64,000 nt of DNA from Streptomyces luomodiensis (lineage in GTDB: Bacteria; Actinomycetota; Actinomycetes; Streptomycetales; Streptomycetaceae), in the NCBI RefSeq assembly GCF_031679605.1, contig NZ_CP117522.1, positions 4,650,001 through 4,714,000 of the forward strand, in the 5' to 3' direction. The position numbers were made by a program, and so were the translations under genes. Below, one piece after another: positions 34,665 through 44,918 of this stretch (position 1 is the first letter of the stretch; each line of letters begins with the position of its first letter). The notes under the pieces are model-generated. The model did no database searches. It was not told the origin of the DNA and saw only the letters and a program-made list of their open reading frames with translations.

Positions 34665-36536
34665 TCAGGAGGCTCTGACGGCCACGCGCCGCCAGATCCG
34701 GCCGAACGCGAAGCGGGCCGCCTCGACCTCATGCCGCTGATCGGCGTGGAGCACTCCGAGCGCGTACGCCGTCGCCGGGGCGATGCGGGGCGTACGGGCG
34801 GCCGCCGCAGCGGCGGCGGCCGCTTCGGCCGCGTCGCGGTGGCGCTCCAGCGCCTGTCCGGCGGCCAGCAGCCGTACGGACAGCGGCGGTTCGGCGTCCA
34901 CGGCACCGGACCCGACCGGCCCTGCTCCATTGGGTCCGCTCGGCCCGTCCGGCTGCTGCCACGCCTGGTCGTATGTCTGGCCGTACCCGTGACCGTATGC
35001 CTGGTCAGACACCTGGTCGAGCACCTCCAGGGCGTACCGCCACAGCCGCAGCAGATGGCGCACCTGGTGCCAGGGGGCGTCCTGGCGCTCGCTGGCGGGC
35101 GGGGCGTCCGCCGCCGGGGTCGCCGCCAGGCCGTGGACCAGTGCCTCCGCGTTGTACGGATGTCCGGCGCGGACCAGCGGCAGCGCCTCCACCGCCTCGG
35201 TCAGCCGCCGGTTCGCCAGGTCGGCGAGCGGCGGCAGCACCTGTCCGGCGGGGCGGGCGGCGTTGGCCTCGTCGAGCGGGGCATCGGAGGCGAGCAGGGC
35301 GACGGTGTCTGCGACCGCGTGGAAGCGGGAGGAGCCGAGCGCCTCCAGGGCGGCGGTGTGGGCCCGGGTCCGGGCCAGGGTGAGCTGGCGCTCCAGTAGC
35401 GCCCCGGCGCGGGCGGCGCCCACGGTCAGCGCCCCGCCCCGGGCCTCCTCCTCGGCACCGGCCCGCTGGTGGGCCGCGCCCTGGCCGGACCGGTCGCCCT
35501 TCTCGCCCCTGCCGCCCCGGCCGCTCTTGTCACCGCGCTCACCGCGCTCACCGCGCCGCCGTCCGGCCGCGCGGCCCTCGTCCCTGGACGTCCCGGCCGC
35601 GCCCTCGGCGCCGCCGCCCGTACCGCCCGTACCGCCCGTACCGTCCGTATCGGCCGGCCCGGGACCCTGCCCCCCGACAGAGCCCCCGGCCCCGCCTCCC
35701 GGCGCACCGGCGGCCAGGGAGACGCTGCGGCGGGCGGTCCGGGTGGACCGGGGTGGGACAGAGTTGGGCGGGACGGAGTTGGGCGGGACGGAGTTGGGCG
35801 GGCCGCCCGCGCCGTCGACCGCGACCGTGACCCCGCCGCGTGCGGTGCGCGCGGCACTCGTGGCACTCGCCGCACCCGTGGCGCTCGCCGCACCCGTGGC
35901 ACCCGTGGCACTCGCGGCGTTCGAACCATGCGCGGCGTCCTCGGAGAAGCGCTCACCGGCGTTCGCGCGCTCGGCGGCGGCCCCCTCGACCTGCGCCGAT
36001 CGGTCCGCCAACCGGTCCGCGGGGCCGCCCGCGCCGGAGAGCCGGTGCAAGGCACCGCGCAGCCGGGCCAGCCGCTCCGCGTAGGCGTGCTCCCGCGCCA
36101 GCGTCCCCGACAGCCAGGCCAGCTCGGTCCGCAGCTGATCGGACCAGGCCGTGTCGGTGAGCGGGCGGTAGACGTACAGCACGCCGCTGATCCGCCGCGC
36201 GGCGCGGCACAGCAGCCGGGCGGCCTCGGCCGCCTCCACGACATCGGATCCGCTCTCGCGGTGCAGCCGCAGGCTGCGGAGGAAGTCCCCGGCCTGGGCG
36301 TGCAGATACGCCGAGAGCACCTCCCCCGCCGTCGCCGACTCCCCCCACGGCGGTCCCGCCGCCACGGCCGTGGCCTCCGCCATCCGGTCCGCCGCCCGGT
36401 CCGCCGCCCGGTCCGCCGTCCGGTCGTCCGCCGTCCGGTCCGCCACGCCCTCGGCCCCGGGGCTGGCCGGGCCGCCGGCGGCCGCGTCCACGGCGGCGCC
36501 CGTCAGGCCGGCCGACGGCAGGTCATGTCGTTGCAC
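34665..36536 (-). CDS. CHAD-domain protein paired with polyphosphate kinase
   Basis: 623 residues from GTG 36536 (GGAGGCGAC upstream). CHAD is a conserved histidine alpha-helical domain that binds polyphosphate through basic faces and His residues. The first helices are [45 protein letters not shown] (as a run ~85-130), and the second helical half starts near ~365. Between them (~205-360) is a disordered Ala/Ser/Thr/Gly and Pro-rich linker with microrepeats: ATGAAS (x3) and NSVPP (x3, 15-bp DNA repeat at 35759-35803). The N-terminal [20 protein letters not shown] is another microrepeat. It overlaps the ppk 3' end by 14 nt, so the two are coupled; the role is probably in granule-associated polyphosphate handling. 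Confidence 0.85.
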   Translation of the reverse strand: MQRHDLPSAGLTGAAVDAAAGGPASPGAEGVADRTADDRTADRAADRAADRMAEATAVAAGPPWGESATAGEVLSAYLHAQAGDFLRSLRLHRESGSDVVEAAEAARLLCRAARRISGVLYVYRPLTDTAWSDQLRTELAWLSGTLAREHAYAERLARLRGALHRLSGAGGPADRLADRSAQVEGAAAERANAGERFSEDAAHGSNAASATGATGAASATGAASATSAARTARGGVTVAVDGAGGPPNSVPPNSVPPNSVPPRSTRTARRSVSLAAGAPGGGAGGSVGGQGPGPADTDGTGGTGGTGGGAEGAAGTSRDEGRAAGRRRGERGERGDKSGRGGRGEKGDRSGQGAAHQRAGAEEEARGGALTVGAARAGALLERQLTLARTRAHTAALEALGSSRFHAVADTVALLASDAPLDEANAARPAGQVLPPLADLANRRLTEAVEALPLVRAGHPYNAEALVHGLAATPAADAPPASERQDAPWHQVRHLLRLWRYALEVLDQVSDQAYGHGYGQTYDQAWQQPDGPSGPNGAGPVGSGAVDAEPPLSVRLLAAGQALERHRDAAEAAAAAAAAARTPRIAPATAYALGVLHADQRHEVEAARFAFGRIWRRVAVRAS

Positions 36537-38772
36537 CACGCCGTCGCCTCCGGCCGTCGATGAGCATTTCCTGTACGTTCCGCAGCGGCTGGCCGTCCGC
36601 GTCCGTCGCATGCCGTGTCCACTCGCCGTCCGGGCCCAGGTGCCAGGACGAGGTGGAGTCGGACATCCCGGTCTCCAGCAGGCGGTTGAGGGCGGCGCGG
36701 TGGCCGGGGTCGGTGACCCGCACCAGCGCCTCGATCCGGCGGTCGAGATTGCGGTGCATCATGTCGGCGCTGCCGATCCACACCTCCGGCTCGCCGCCGT
36801 TCCCGAACGCGAACACCCGCGAATGCTCCAGGAAGCGTCCGAGGACCGAGCGGACCCGGACGTTCTCCGAGAGCCCGGGGACACCCGGCCGCAGCGCGCA
36901 GATGCCGCGCACCCACACATCGACCGGCACCCCCGCCTGCGAGGCCCGGTAGAGGGCGTCGATGACGGCCTCGTCGACCATCGAGTTGACCTTGATCTTG
37001 ATGTAGGCCGGGCGCCCCGTCCGATGGTGGGTGATCTCCTTGTTGATCCGGTTGACCAGCCCGCCGCGCAGCGACTTGGGGGCGACCAGCAGCCGCCGGT
37101 AGTTCTCCCGCCGGGAGTAGCCGCTGAGCCGGTTGAAGAGGTCGGAGAGGTCGGCGCCGACCTGCGGATTGGCGGTCAGCAGCCCCAGGTCCTCGTAGAG
37201 CCGGGCGGTCTTGGGGTGGTAGTTGCCGGTGCCCACGTGCGAGTAGCGGGTCAGGGTGTCGCCCTCCTGGCGCACCACCAGCGACAGCTTGCAGTGGGTC
37301 TTCAGCCCGAGGAGGCCGTAGACCACATGGCAGCCGGCCTCCTCCAGCTTGCGCGCCCACTTGATGTTGGCCTGCTCGTCGAAGCGGGCCTTGATCTCGA
37401 CGAGCACCAGCACCTGCTTGCCGGACTCGGCGGCGTCGATGAGCGCGTCGACGATCGGCGACTTGCCGGAGGTGCGGTACAGCGTCTGCTTGATCGCGAG
37501 GACGTCCGGATCGGCGGCCGCCTGCTCCAGGAACGCCTGGACGGAGGTGGAGAAGGAGTCGTACGGGTGGTGCAGGAGGACGTCCCGCTCGCGCAGCGCG
37601 GCGAAGATGTCCGGCGGGGACGCGGACTCCACCTCGGCGAGGTCCCGGTGGGTGCCCGCGACGAACTTGGGGTACTTCAGCTCCGGCCGGTCCAGCGCGG
37701 ATATCCCGAACAGCCCGGTGAGGTCGAGCGGCCCCGGCAGCGGATAGACCTCCGCGTCCGAGATCTTCAGCTCGCGCACCAGCAGGTCCAGGACATACGG
37801 GTCGATGGACTCCTCGACCTCCAGCCGCACCGGGGGTCCGAACCGGCGGCGCAGCAACTCCTTCTCCAGGGCCTGGAGGAGGTTCTCCGCGTCGTCCTCC
37901 TCGACCTCGAGGTCCTCGTTGCGGGTCACCCGGAACATGTGGTGCGCGAGCACCTCCATACCGGGGAACAGCTCCTCCAGATGCGCCGCGATCACGTCCT
38001 CCAGCGGCACAAAGCGCCGGGGCGACGCCTCCAGGAACCGGGAGAGCAGCGGCGGAACCTTCACACGTGCGAAGTGATCATGCCCGCTCACGGGGTTGCG
38101 CACCACGACCGCGAGGTTGAGCGAGAGCCCCGAGATATAGGGGAAGGGGTGTGCCGGGTCCACGGCGAGCGGGGTCAGCACGGGGAAGATCTGCTGCCGG
38201 AAGAGGGTGAAGAGGCGGGACTGCTCCTTCTCGGTCAGATCCGGCCAGCGGATCAGATGGATGCCCTCCTCGGCGAGCGCCGGGGCGACGTCCTGCTGAT
38301 AGCAGGCGGCGTGCCGGGCCATGAGCTCACGGGACCGGTTCCAGATCAGCTCCAGCACCTCGCGCGGCTGGAGCCCGGAGGCCGAGCGGGTGGCGACCCC
38401 GGTCGCGATGCGCCGCTTGAGGCCGGCGACCCGCACCATGAAGAACTCGTCCAGATTGCTGGCGAAGATCGCCAGGAAGTTGGCCCGCTCCAGCAGCGGG
38501 GTGGACGGGTCCTCGGCGAGCTCCAGCACCCGCTCGTTGAACGCCAGCCAGCTGCGCTCCCGGTCCAGGAACCGCCCCTGCGGCAGTTCCCCGCCCTTCG
38601 CGTCGGGCCCGGTCCCGTCCTCGTAGGAGTCCAGGTCGGAGTCGAGGTCCGGGTCGAGCGACCGCACCGGTGGCACGGCCACGGCATGCGGCCGGTGCGC
38701 CGCGATGGACCCGACCGAGGGCTGGGGCTGGGGCTGCGGGGGAACCGGTGCCTGACCGCTGGTGTGGCTCAT
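36523..38772 (-). CDS. ppk: Polyphosphate kinase PPK1
   Basis: Reversible transfer of ATP gamma-phosphate to polyphosphate. 749 residues from ATG 38772 ([10 protein letters not shown]); a Pro/Gln/Asp-rich N-terminal extension of ~65 residues precedes the PPK_N domain ([21 protein letters not shown]). The middle domain follows, then catalytic PLD-like domains with [24 protein letters not shown], the phospho-His region [22 protein letters not shown] and [19 protein letters not shown]. Full length and motifs intact. Translationally coupled to the CHAD gene downstream. The S. coelicolor counterpart is PhoP-controlled (known for the species), but I see no clear GTTCACC repeat just upstream here. 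Confidence 0.96.
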   Translation of the reverse strand: MSHTSGQAPVPPQPQPQPSVGSIAAHRPHAVAVPPVRSLDPDLDSDLDSYEDGTGPDAKGGELPQGRFLDRERSWLAFNERVLELAEDPSTPLLERANFLAIFASNLDEFFMVRVAGLKRRIATGVATRSASGLQPREVLELIWNRSRELMARHAACYQQDVAPALAEEGIHLIRWPDLTEKEQSRLFTLFRQQIFPVLTPLAVDPAHPFPYISGLSLNLAVVVRNPVSGHDHFARVKVPPLLSRFLEASPRRFVPLEDVIAAHLEELFPGMEVLAHHMFRVTRNEDLEVEEDDAENLLQALEKELLRRRFGPPVRLEVEESIDPYVLDLLVRELKISDAEVYPLPGPLDLTGLFGISALDRPELKYPKFVAGTHRDLAEVESASPPDIFAALRERDVLLHHPYDSFSTSVQAFLEQAAADPDVLAIKQTLYRTSGKSPIVDALIDAAESGKQVLVLVEIKARFDEQANIKWARKLEEAGCHVVYGLLGLKTHCKLSLVVRQEGDTLTRYSHVGTGNYHPKTARLYEDLGLLTANPQVGADLSDLFNRLSGYSRRENYRRLLVAPKSLRGGLVNRINKEITHHRTGRPAYIKIKVNSMVDEAVIDALYRASQAGVPVDVWVRGICALRPGVPGLSENVRVRSVLGRFLEHSRVFAFGNGGEPEVWIGSADMMHRNLDRRIEALVRVTDPGHRAALNRLLETGMSDSTSSWHLGPDGEWTRHATDADGQPLRNVQEMLIDGRRRRRGATT

Positions 38773-39054
38773 GAACTCATTGTTCCGCGCCAGGAATGAA
38801 TACGGCGTGGCGGAAGCGGGTGCGGAAACGGCACAGAGCCTCCGGTTCGACGAATTCGGCACAGCGGGCTGCATTCCGTGATGCTCGCAACCGAGATTGA
38901 ATCGCCGGTAACGGACACATGGCGCGTAGGAAATCGGGACCCATCCCGCAGGGGTCCGGGCCGGGTCCCGTCCAGACCCGGATCGGCCCCTCCCCGGTCA
39001 GCCCCGGTCAGCCCCAGCCAGTCCCGGTCAGGACACAGCCAGACCCCGCTCAGG

Positions 39055-39987
39055 TCACGTCTCGGTCCGGTACATCAGATCCGTCTCATGCGTGCCGAAG
39101 CCGAGCCGCTCGTAGACGGCGACCGCGGGGAAGTTGTCGGCGTCCACGTACAGCATCGCGGTCGGCAGCCCCTGGGCCGCCAGATGCCGCAGCCCGATCG
39201 AGGTCAGCGCCTTACCGAGGCCACCACCTTGGGCGTCCGGCCGCACGCCCACCACGTACACCTCCCCCAGTCCCTCCTCGGCATGCACCTTCGTCCAGTG
39301 GAAGCCGACGATCTCGCCGCCGCGCTCGGCGAGGAAGAACCCCTCGGGATCGAACCACGCCTCGCCCTTACGGTCGTCCAGGTCGCGCTGGGTGAGCGAG
39401 CCCTGCTCGGGGTGGTGGGCGAAGGCCGCCGCGTTCGCCGCCAGCCAGGCGGCGTCGTCCGCACCGGGCCGGAAGGTCCGCACGGTCACGCCCTCCGGCA
39501 GCACGGGCTCCGGCAGGCCCAGCTCCGTGAGCGACCCCAGGGGCCGCCGCATCTGCCGCAGCTCCCGGAACAGCGTCAGCCCCAGCACCTGCGCCAGATG
39601 ACGCGCCGAGGCATGCCCCCCGTGCGCCCACACCCGCAGCCGCTTCCCCGACTCCTTCAGCAGGGTGACCCCCAGCGCCCGGCCGTGCCCCTGTCCCCGG
39701 TGTGCCGGATGCACGACCAGCTCGGCGGCCGGGGCCTCCACCGGATCGGTGTCCTCCAGCTGCGCGTATCCCACCAACTCCCCGCTCGGCTCACGCAGCA
39801 CCAGATGCCGCACCCCCTCCCGGCGCCCCCGCAGCTGCAACCGCCCCTGCTCGGACACGGCCTGCTGACCATCGATACGCGCGGACTCCGCGATCAGCCG
39901 CAGCACATCCTGCGCCTCGGCGGGCGTCAGCTCCTCCAGCACATCGAGCCGACGGGCACCGGATGTCTCGTTCACCACGTCATTCAT
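39055..39987 (-). CDS. mshD: Mycothiol synthase MshD
   Basis: Acetylates Cys-GlcN-Ins with acetyl-CoA, the last step of mycothiol synthesis. Two GNAT domains: the N-terminal one with AELVVHPAHRGQGHGRALGVTLL, the catalytic C-terminal one with VYVVGVRPDAQGGGLGKALTSIGLRHLA and LYVDADNFPAVAVYERLGF. The MSH-specific MRRPLGSLTELGLPEPVLPEGV links them. 310 residues from ATG 39987 (MNDVVNETSG). The upstream neighbour on the same strand is a DUF1016 gene; one of two related palindromes lies in the 62-nt gap. Confidence 0.95.
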   Translation of the reverse strand: MNDVVNETSGARRLDVLEELTPAEAQDVLRLIAESARIDGQQAVSEQGRLQLRGRREGVRHLVLREPSGELVGYAQLEDTDPVEAPAAELVVHPAHRGQGHGRALGVTLLKESGKRLRVWAHGGHASARHLAQVLGLTLFRELRQMRRPLGSLTELGLPEPVLPEGVTVRTFRPGADDAAWLAANAAAFAHHPEQGSLTQRDLDDRKGEAWFDPEGFFLAERGGEIVGFHWTKVHAEEGLGEVYVVGVRPDAQGGGLGKALTSIGLRHLAAQGLPTAMLYVDADNFPAVAVYERLGFGTHETDLMYRTET

Positions 39988-40008
39988 GAGGCCGAGCCTA
40001 CGGCGGTC

Positions 40009-40037
40009 CAATTGGCCAACAAGCTGCTGGCCAATTT
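40009..40037. repeat. Palindrome copy B, between DUF1016 gene and mshD
   Basis: AATTGGCCA (40010-40018) and TGGCCAATT (40028-40036) flank ACAAGCTGC. The 29-bp block 40009-40037 matches copy A (40767-40795) at 24 of 29 positions. It lies 13 nt past the DUF1016 stop and ~20 nt before the mshD start, so it could be a terminator, an operator or a recognition site. Confidence 0.7.
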
Positions 40038-40049
40038 GTTACCAGCGAG

Positions 40050-41117
40050 TCACCCGGCTGTCCCACCCCCGTCGAGGATGTCATCGGCGATACGGGAGAG
40101 GTCCTCGGCGCTGGGCATCAGCTCCCGCACATGGGGCGGCAGCGCGGCGTAGGTGCTCACGGCGAGCGGTGCGTTGTTGCTCCGCAGGGCGTACTCGATC
40201 GTCCCCTTGTCGCGGCTCTTCGCGATGAGGATGCCGAGGGTCGGATCATCGCGCTCCTTGTCCCGGACCAGGTCGTCGACGACGGTGACGTAGAAGCCGA
40301 GCTGGCCGAGATGGGCGGGGCGAGCCTTGTCGGTCTTCAGCTCGAAGACGACGTAGCGGTGCAGCTTGCAGTGGTAAAAGAGCAGGTCGATACGGAACTC
40401 CTCGTCCCCGACCTTGATGGGGTACTGCCGCCCGACGAAGGCGAAGCCGACCCCGAGCTCGGTCAGGAACCGGACGAGATGGGTGACCAGCGCGTCTTCC
40501 AGATCGCGTTCGGCGGGCTCCCCGGTGAGCCGGGTGAAGTCGAGGCGGTACGGATCCTTGGTGATCTCCTGGGCCGCTTCCGACTCATCAGGGACGGTGA
40601 AGGTGAAGTTGGACAGCGCCGCGCCATGGGTGAGGTGCGCCTTGCCGAGGATCACGGATTCGAGCTCGCTCCGCGACATGCCTCGATAGACGGCCACTTG
40701 GGAGTAGAAGTCCAGCTCAGCGCGGTCGTTGCACTTGTCCATGAGCAGCTGGATGTGGGCCCAGGGCAATTGTCCAGCAGGCTGCTGGACAATTGGCTCA
40801 GGCCAGAGCCGAGCCATCTTCAGCATGTAGTGAAGACTGCTGCGCGAGAAACCCCGCTGGTTCGGGAAGGCCGTGCGCAGCTCCACCGCCACCCGGTTGA
40901 TGATCTTCGTTCCCCACCCCTCCCGCTCCCTGCGCTCCAAGATCGTCCGCCCGATCTCCCAGTACATCGCGATCATCTCGGTGTTGACCTTGAGCTGCGC
41001 CCGGACATGCGCCCCTCTGACGATCGCCTTGAGATCATCGACCAGCTCGAAGAAGCCCGGCGGGAGCTCGGACCCCTGTGCGGGGATGGGCGTCTGCTTC
41101 GCGAGTTCGTTCTGCAT
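40050..41117 (-). CDS. DUF1016 (YhcG-type) PD-(D/E)XK nuclease-fold protein
   Basis: 355 residues from ATG 41117. The N-terminal DUF1016_N domain (~15-170) contains RAQLKVNTEMIAMYWEIGRTILERRE, FPNQRGFSRSSLHYMLKMARLWPE and the LPWAHIQLLMDKC segment. The C-terminal nuclease domain (~175-345) contains FVGRQYPIKVGDEEFRIDLLFYH with the metal Asp, then YVVFELKTDKARPAHLGQL with the ExK motif. These proteins are thought to be nucleases of mobile or defence loci, possibly working with restriction-modification systems. None is adjacent here, so it is a solitary accessory gene. A 29-bp perfect palindrome is embedded in it. Confidence 0.88.
   Translation of the reverse strand: MQNELAKQTPIPAQGSELPPGFFELVDDLKAIVRGAHVRAQLKVNTEMIAMYWEIGRTILERREREGWGTKIINRVAVELRTAFPNQRGFSRSSLHYMLKMARLWPEPIVQQPAGQLPWAHIQLLMDKCNDRAELDFYSQVAVYRGMSRSELESVILGKAHLTHGAALSNFTFTVPDESEAAQEITKDPYRLDFTRLTGEPAERDLEDALVTHLVRFLTELGVGFAFVGRQYPIKVGDEEFRIDLLFYHCKLHRYVVFELKTDKARPAHLGQLGFYVTVVDDLVRDKERDDPTLGILIAKSRDKGTIEYALRSNNAPLAVSTYAALPPHVRELMPSAEDLSRIADDILDGGGTAG
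40767..40795. repeat. Palindrome copy A, inside the DUF1016 gene
   Basis: CAATTGTCCAGCAG (40767-40780), one G, then CTGCTGGACAATTG (40782-40795): exact 14-bp arms around one base. It encodes the IVQQPAGQLPW stretch. Confidence 0.85.
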
Positions 41118-41333
41118 GATCCGCACGCTCACATACCAAACCAGCACTCAAACCCCTGATAAGAACCTTTCCGTCGAACGGGCGAATCCACCCCACACCG
41201 TTGACCACCCGCAACCAGCTCTTAACCCCACCCCCCTGCCCCACTACGCGCGTTGACCGTAAGCTGCGTCCACCGCCCATCAGGGGCACGCACGGCCACA
41301 TACGGGCACACAACGGGCATACAAGGGGACGAC

Positions 41334-43181
41334 ATGTCAGCAGGACCTCAACGGCGCGGGGCCGCCCGCCGGTTGGCCACGGGAGTCGCGGTACTGGCCG
41401 CCGCGGCCGGGGTGCTGACCGCCGCGAACCCGGCGGGCGCGGACACCGCAGCGAACCCGGCGGGCGCGGACACCGCCGCCGCCTCGGCGAAGCACCGGCC
41501 CGGCCGCACCGTCGACGTACAGCTGCTGTCCTTCAACGATCTGCACGGCAACCTGGAGCCCCCGCAGGGCTCTTCGGGCACCGTCACCGAGACCCAGCCG
41601 GACGGCACCACCAAGACGGTCCCGGCGGGCGGCGTCGAATACCTCGCCACCGCCCTCCGTGACGCCCGTAAGGGCCACGAGTACTCCGTCACCGCCGCCG
41701 GCGGCGACATGATCGGCGCCAGTCCCCTGATGTCCGGTCTCTTCCACGACGAGCCGACCATCGAGGCGCTCAACAAGCTCGACCTCGACGTCACGTCCGT
41801 CGGCAATCACGAATTCGACGAGGGCCGCACCGAGCTGAGCCGCATGCAGAACGGCGGCTGCCACCCGAAGGACGGCTGTTACGAGGAGGGCAAGACCTTC
41901 CAGGGCGCCGACTTCCCCTACCTCGCCGCGAACGTCACCGACGAGAAGACCGGCAAGCCCATCCTCAAGCCGTACACCGTGTGGAAGCACAAGGGCGTGA
42001 AGATCGGCTTCATCGGGGTCACCCTCGAGGGCACCCCGGACATCGTCACCGCCGAGGGCGTCAAGGGCCTGAAGTTCCACGACGAGGTCGAGACGATCAA
42101 CAAGTACGCCAAGGAGCTCAACCGTAAGGGCGTCAAGTCGATCGTCGCGCTCATCCACGAGGGCGGGCTGCCCGCGTCCTCCTCGTACAACTACAACTGC
42201 GACAGCCCCGGCGCGGGCGACGGCATCTCCGGTCCCATCGTCGACATCGCCAAGAACATCACCCCCGCGGTCGACGCCCTGGTCACCGGCCACACCCACC
42301 AGGCGTACACCTGCACTATCCCGGACCCGTCCGGCACCCCGCGCACCGTGACCTCGGCGGCCTCCTTCGGCCGCCTCTACACCGACACCACGCTCACCTA
42401 CGACCGCCGTACCGGCGACATCGTGCGGACGAGCGTGAAGGGCGCCAACGCGGCGAACCACGTCGTGAACCGCGACCAGCCCAAGGCCCCCGACATGACC
42501 TCGCTCATCGGGCGCTGGAACGAGCTGGCCGCCCCGATCGCCAACAAGCCCGTCGGCTATGTCTCCGCCGACATCAACGGCCGCGGCTCCACCGCGTACG
42601 AAACGCCCCTGGGCGACGTCATCACCGACGCCCAGCTCGAAGCGCTCGCCCCGGCCGACAAGGGCGGCGCCCAGCTCGCGCTGATGAACCCCGGCGGTAT
42701 CCGCTCCGACCTCGCCTACGCCGCGTCGGGCAGCGAGGGGGACGGGGTGGTCACCTACGGCGAGGCGTTCACGGTCCAGCCGTTCACCAACATGATGAAC
42801 GTCCTCGACCTGACCGGCACCCAGCTCATCACCGCGCTCCAGCAGCAGGTCAGCGGCTCGAACGAGGCGTCCCCGAAGATTCTCCAGGTCTCCGAGGGCC
42901 TCACCTACACCCTGGACCTCACCAAGTCCGGCAAGGACCGGATCGTCACGGACTCGGTGAAGCTGAACGGTGAGCCGATCGATCCCGCCAAGACCTACCG
43001 CGTCGCGATGAACGAGTTCCTCGCGGGCGGCGGCGACGGCTTCACCGCCTTCAAGGAGGGCACGAACAAGCTCGTCGGCGCCTCCGACCTGGACACGTTC
43101 ACGGCCTACCTGGGCGCGCACTCCTCGCAGTCCTCGCCCCTGGACCCGCCGAAGGCGGACCGCATCACGATCGTGAAGTAA
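41334..43181 (+). CDS. Secreted bifunctional metallophosphatase/5'-nucleotidase
   Basis: 615 residues. Signal peptide ~1-36 (RRLATGVAVLAAAAGVLTAAN), followed by a duplicated ANPAGADTA. Metallophosphatase domain: LLSFNDLHGNLEPP (DxH), VGNHEFDEG (GNHE), VALIHEGGLP and LVTGHTHQAYTC (GHxH). The C-terminal 5'-nucleotidase domain starts near 400 with GDVITDAQLEALAP, MNPGGIRSDL and FTVQPFTNMMNVLDLTG. It hydrolyses extracellular nucleotides to supply phosphate. In S. coelicolor the mshD-side nucleotidase is known as part of the Pho regulon. Direct repeats upstream (CGGGCACACAACGGGCAT) do not match a GTTCACC box. A strong terminator follows. Confidence 0.94.
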   Translation: MSAGPQRRGAARRLATGVAVLAAAAGVLTAANPAGADTAANPAGADTAAASAKHRPGRTVDVQLLSFNDLHGNLEPPQGSSGTVTETQPDGTTKTVPAGGVEYLATALRDARKGHEYSVTAAGGDMIGASPLMSGLFHDEPTIEALNKLDLDVTSVGNHEFDEGRTELSRMQNGGCHPKDGCYEEGKTFQGADFPYLAANVTDEKTGKPILKPYTVWKHKGVKIGFIGVTLEGTPDIVTAEGVKGLKFHDEVETINKYAKELNRKGVKSIVALIHEGGLPASSSYNYNCDSPGAGDGISGPIVDIAKNITPAVDALVTGHTHQAYTCTIPDPSGTPRTVTSAASFGRLYTDTTLTYDRRTGDIVRTSVKGANAANHVVNRDQPKAPDMTSLIGRWNELAAPIANKPVGYVSADINGRGSTAYETPLGDVITDAQLEALAPADKGGAQLALMNPGGIRSDLAYAASGSEGDGVVTYGEAFTVQPFTNMMNVLDLTGTQLITALQQQVSGSNEASPKILQVSEGLTYTLDLTKSGKDRIVTDSVKLNGEPIDPAKTYRVAMNEFLAGGGDGFTAFKEGTNKLVGASDLDTFTAYLGAHSSQSSPLDPPKADRITIVK

Positions 43182-43192
43182 GCACCGCAAGC

Positions 43193-43223
43193 GGACGGCC
43201 CGGCCGGCATGGCCGGGCCGTCC
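43193..43223. terminator. Perfect 13-bp terminator after 5'-nucleotidase
   Basis: GGACGGCCCGGCC (43193-43205) and GGCCGGGCCGTCC (43211-43223), 5-nt loop, between converging genes. Confidence 0.85.
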
Positions 43224-43240
43224 ACGTCTTCCGGGCAGGT

Positions 43241-44422
43241 TCAGCCCAGCATCCCCTCGATCAGATCGGCGGCCCGCCGGGTGCCGCCCTCGGCCCGCAC
43301 TTCCTCCCGCAACCGCGCCGCCCGCCGCGCGACCTCCGGGTCGGCGGTGAGTTCGAGCAGTGCGGCGCGCAGCGCCTCAGCCGTGGCGTCCCCCGTGTCC
43401 AGACGACGGGCCACGCCCAGTTCGACGAGCCGATCGGCGTTCATGGCCTGTTCGGCCCCCTGCGGAACGGCGATCATCGGAGAGCCGGTGTACAGCCCCT
43501 CGTTGCTGCCGCCCATCCCCGCGTGGGTGATGAACGCGTCGGCCTGCTCCAGGATCGCCAGCTGCGGCACCCACGAGTGCACCTCGACGTTGGCCGGGAT
43601 CTCCCCCAGCTCGCCGACCTCGACGTACTTGCCGATCTGCAGCACCACATGCCACCCGGGCAGGTCCCCGAAGGCCGCGAGGCACGCGCGGTAGAAGGCG
43701 GCCTGCCGGGTGTACGCCGAGCCCAGAGAGATCAGCAGCACCTTCTCCGCACCGGCCGGACGCTGCCACCCGCCCTGGTCGGCACGGTCCCCGAGGCAGG
43801 GCCCGACGAACGTCACGACCTCCGTGTTCACCCGGTCGGCGTTCGGCTGCATGGCGCGGGGGATGAGCGCGATGGCCCGTTCGGGCCGTCCACTGAAGAC
43901 GTCGGGGTCGAGCGTGGTCGCCCCGCAACGGGCCAGCCACGACGCGAACTTCTCCTGATACGCGTCCGCACCGGGCAGGCCCATGATCTGGGCCCCGACC
44001 TCCTCGTGGTAGCCCTCCCAGGCCACGATCGTCGGCGACAGCTGAACCAGCGGCCGCCCCTGCACCTCGGCGAGCGCGCGGGCGGCATACCCGCCGATGT
44101 CGTACAGGTACAGATCGGCCGGATCCCGGTCGTACACCGCGCGCAGCTGCGGCAGCACGCGCACGGCGTCGTCCAGGAACAGGGTCATCGCGGCGATCGG
44201 GTCCTCCGGCCAGTCGTTGTCGGCGACCGGCAGCGTGGACTCGAACGGCACGAACTCGGCACCGGTCGACTTGACGACATCCGCCACGAAGGGATCGTTG
44301 GCGTACGTCACCCGGTGACCGCGCGCCACGAGCTCGCGGATGATGTCCAGGCTGGGGAGAGTGTGGCTGATGGCGGGGATGCCGACCATCGCGATATGGG
44401 CACGGCGACGGGACTCGGACAT
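43241..44422 (-). CDS. Macrolide-type glycosyltransferase (MGT/OleD-like, GT1)
   Basis: GT-B enzyme that transfers glucose from UDP-glucose to macrolides or other natural products, usually inactivating them. N-terminal acceptor half: HIAMVGIPAISHTLPSLDII (OleD-type catalytic His region), VIRELVARGHRVTYA-like RELVARGHRVTYANDPFVAD. Donor half: GWQRPAGAEKVLLISLGSAY, VHSWVPQLAILEQADAFITHAGMGG, PMIAVPQGAEQAMNADRL. 393 residues. Sequence match by eye to OleD/Mgt is strong. It stands alone, without macrolide biosynthesis genes, so it fits antibiotic self-protection or resistance rather than assembly. Confidence 0.92.
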   Translation of the reverse strand: MSESRRRAHIAMVGIPAISHTLPSLDIIRELVARGHRVTYANDPFVADVVKSTGAEFVPFESTLPVADNDWPEDPIAAMTLFLDDAVRVLPQLRAVYDRDPADLYLYDIGGYAARALAEVQGRPLVQLSPTIVAWEGYHEEVGAQIMGLPGADAYQEKFASWLARCGATTLDPDVFSGRPERAIALIPRAMQPNADRVNTEVVTFVGPCLGDRADQGGWQRPAGAEKVLLISLGSAYTRQAAFYRACLAAFGDLPGWHVVLQIGKYVEVGELGEIPANVEVHSWVPQLAILEQADAFITHAGMGGSNEGLYTGSPMIAVPQGAEQAMNADRLVELGVARRLDTGDATAEALRAALLELTADPEVARRAARLREEVRAEGGTRRAADLIEGMLG

Positions 44423-44654
44423 ACGAGATCACTCATTTCAGATCAACGGCGAAATGGACACGACGGCCCAGCGCACGGACGCGATCGCCGGTGCGCCGGA
44501 GTGAGCGGCGCGTCAGCCGTAGATCTGCAGAAACGAGTCCATGCGGCGAACACTACCCGGACCAACCCCTCCGCCGCCTCCCCTTTACGCCGCCCCCGAC
44601 CGGCCTCAGCCCGATGTAAGCGCCCGCTCAGCGCCGGCCCCTAGGGTCACGTAC

Positions 44655-44700
44655 GCGACGGGCCGTCCGTTCTCCCACCCCTCTCCCGACGGACCGTCGC
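44655..44700 (-). terminator. Terminator of the XRE-DUF397 transcript
   Basis: GCGACGGGCCGTC (44655-44667) pairs with GACGGACCGTCGC (44688-44700), 12 of 13 positions. It starts 2 nt past the DUF397 stop. The rest of the gap back to 44423 shows no gene and should contain the glycosyltransferase promoter. Confidence 0.6.
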
Positions 44701-44702
44701 CC

Positions 44703-44915
44703 TTACGCCCCGCCTTGCTGGATGCGGTCGAAGTCACCAGCCTTGGCACCACGTATGAAGGCACGCAGTGCGGCACGCGTGGTGCTGAGGACGACGTCGG
44801 GGTCGTCGCTCTCCCGGAGCACTATGCCGTTGCCGGCAACGCCGACGTTCACGCAGTTCGACGCGTCGCCGCTGTAGGAAGACTTACGCCACTGGTACGT
44901 GGACACGTTTCTCAC
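44703..44915 (-). CDS. DUF397-domain protein
   Basis: 70 residues with the DUF397 signature: WRKSSYSGDASNCVNVGVAGN, VLRESDDPD (usually V.vRDSK.P), ALRAFIRGAKAGDFD. It follows the XRE regulator with only 3 nt between stop and start, the standard pairing in Streptomyces. Members such as Scr2/BldB-like partners modulate their cognate XRE protein, and the couple behaves like a regulator/antitoxin-type module. GTG start at 44915, with GAAAGGTGAG just upstream. Confidence 0.92.
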   Translation of the reverse strand: MRNVSTYQWRKSSYSGDASNCVNVGVAGNGIVLRESDDPDVVLSTTRAALRAFIRGAKAGDFDRIQQGGA

Positions 44916-44918
44916 CTT

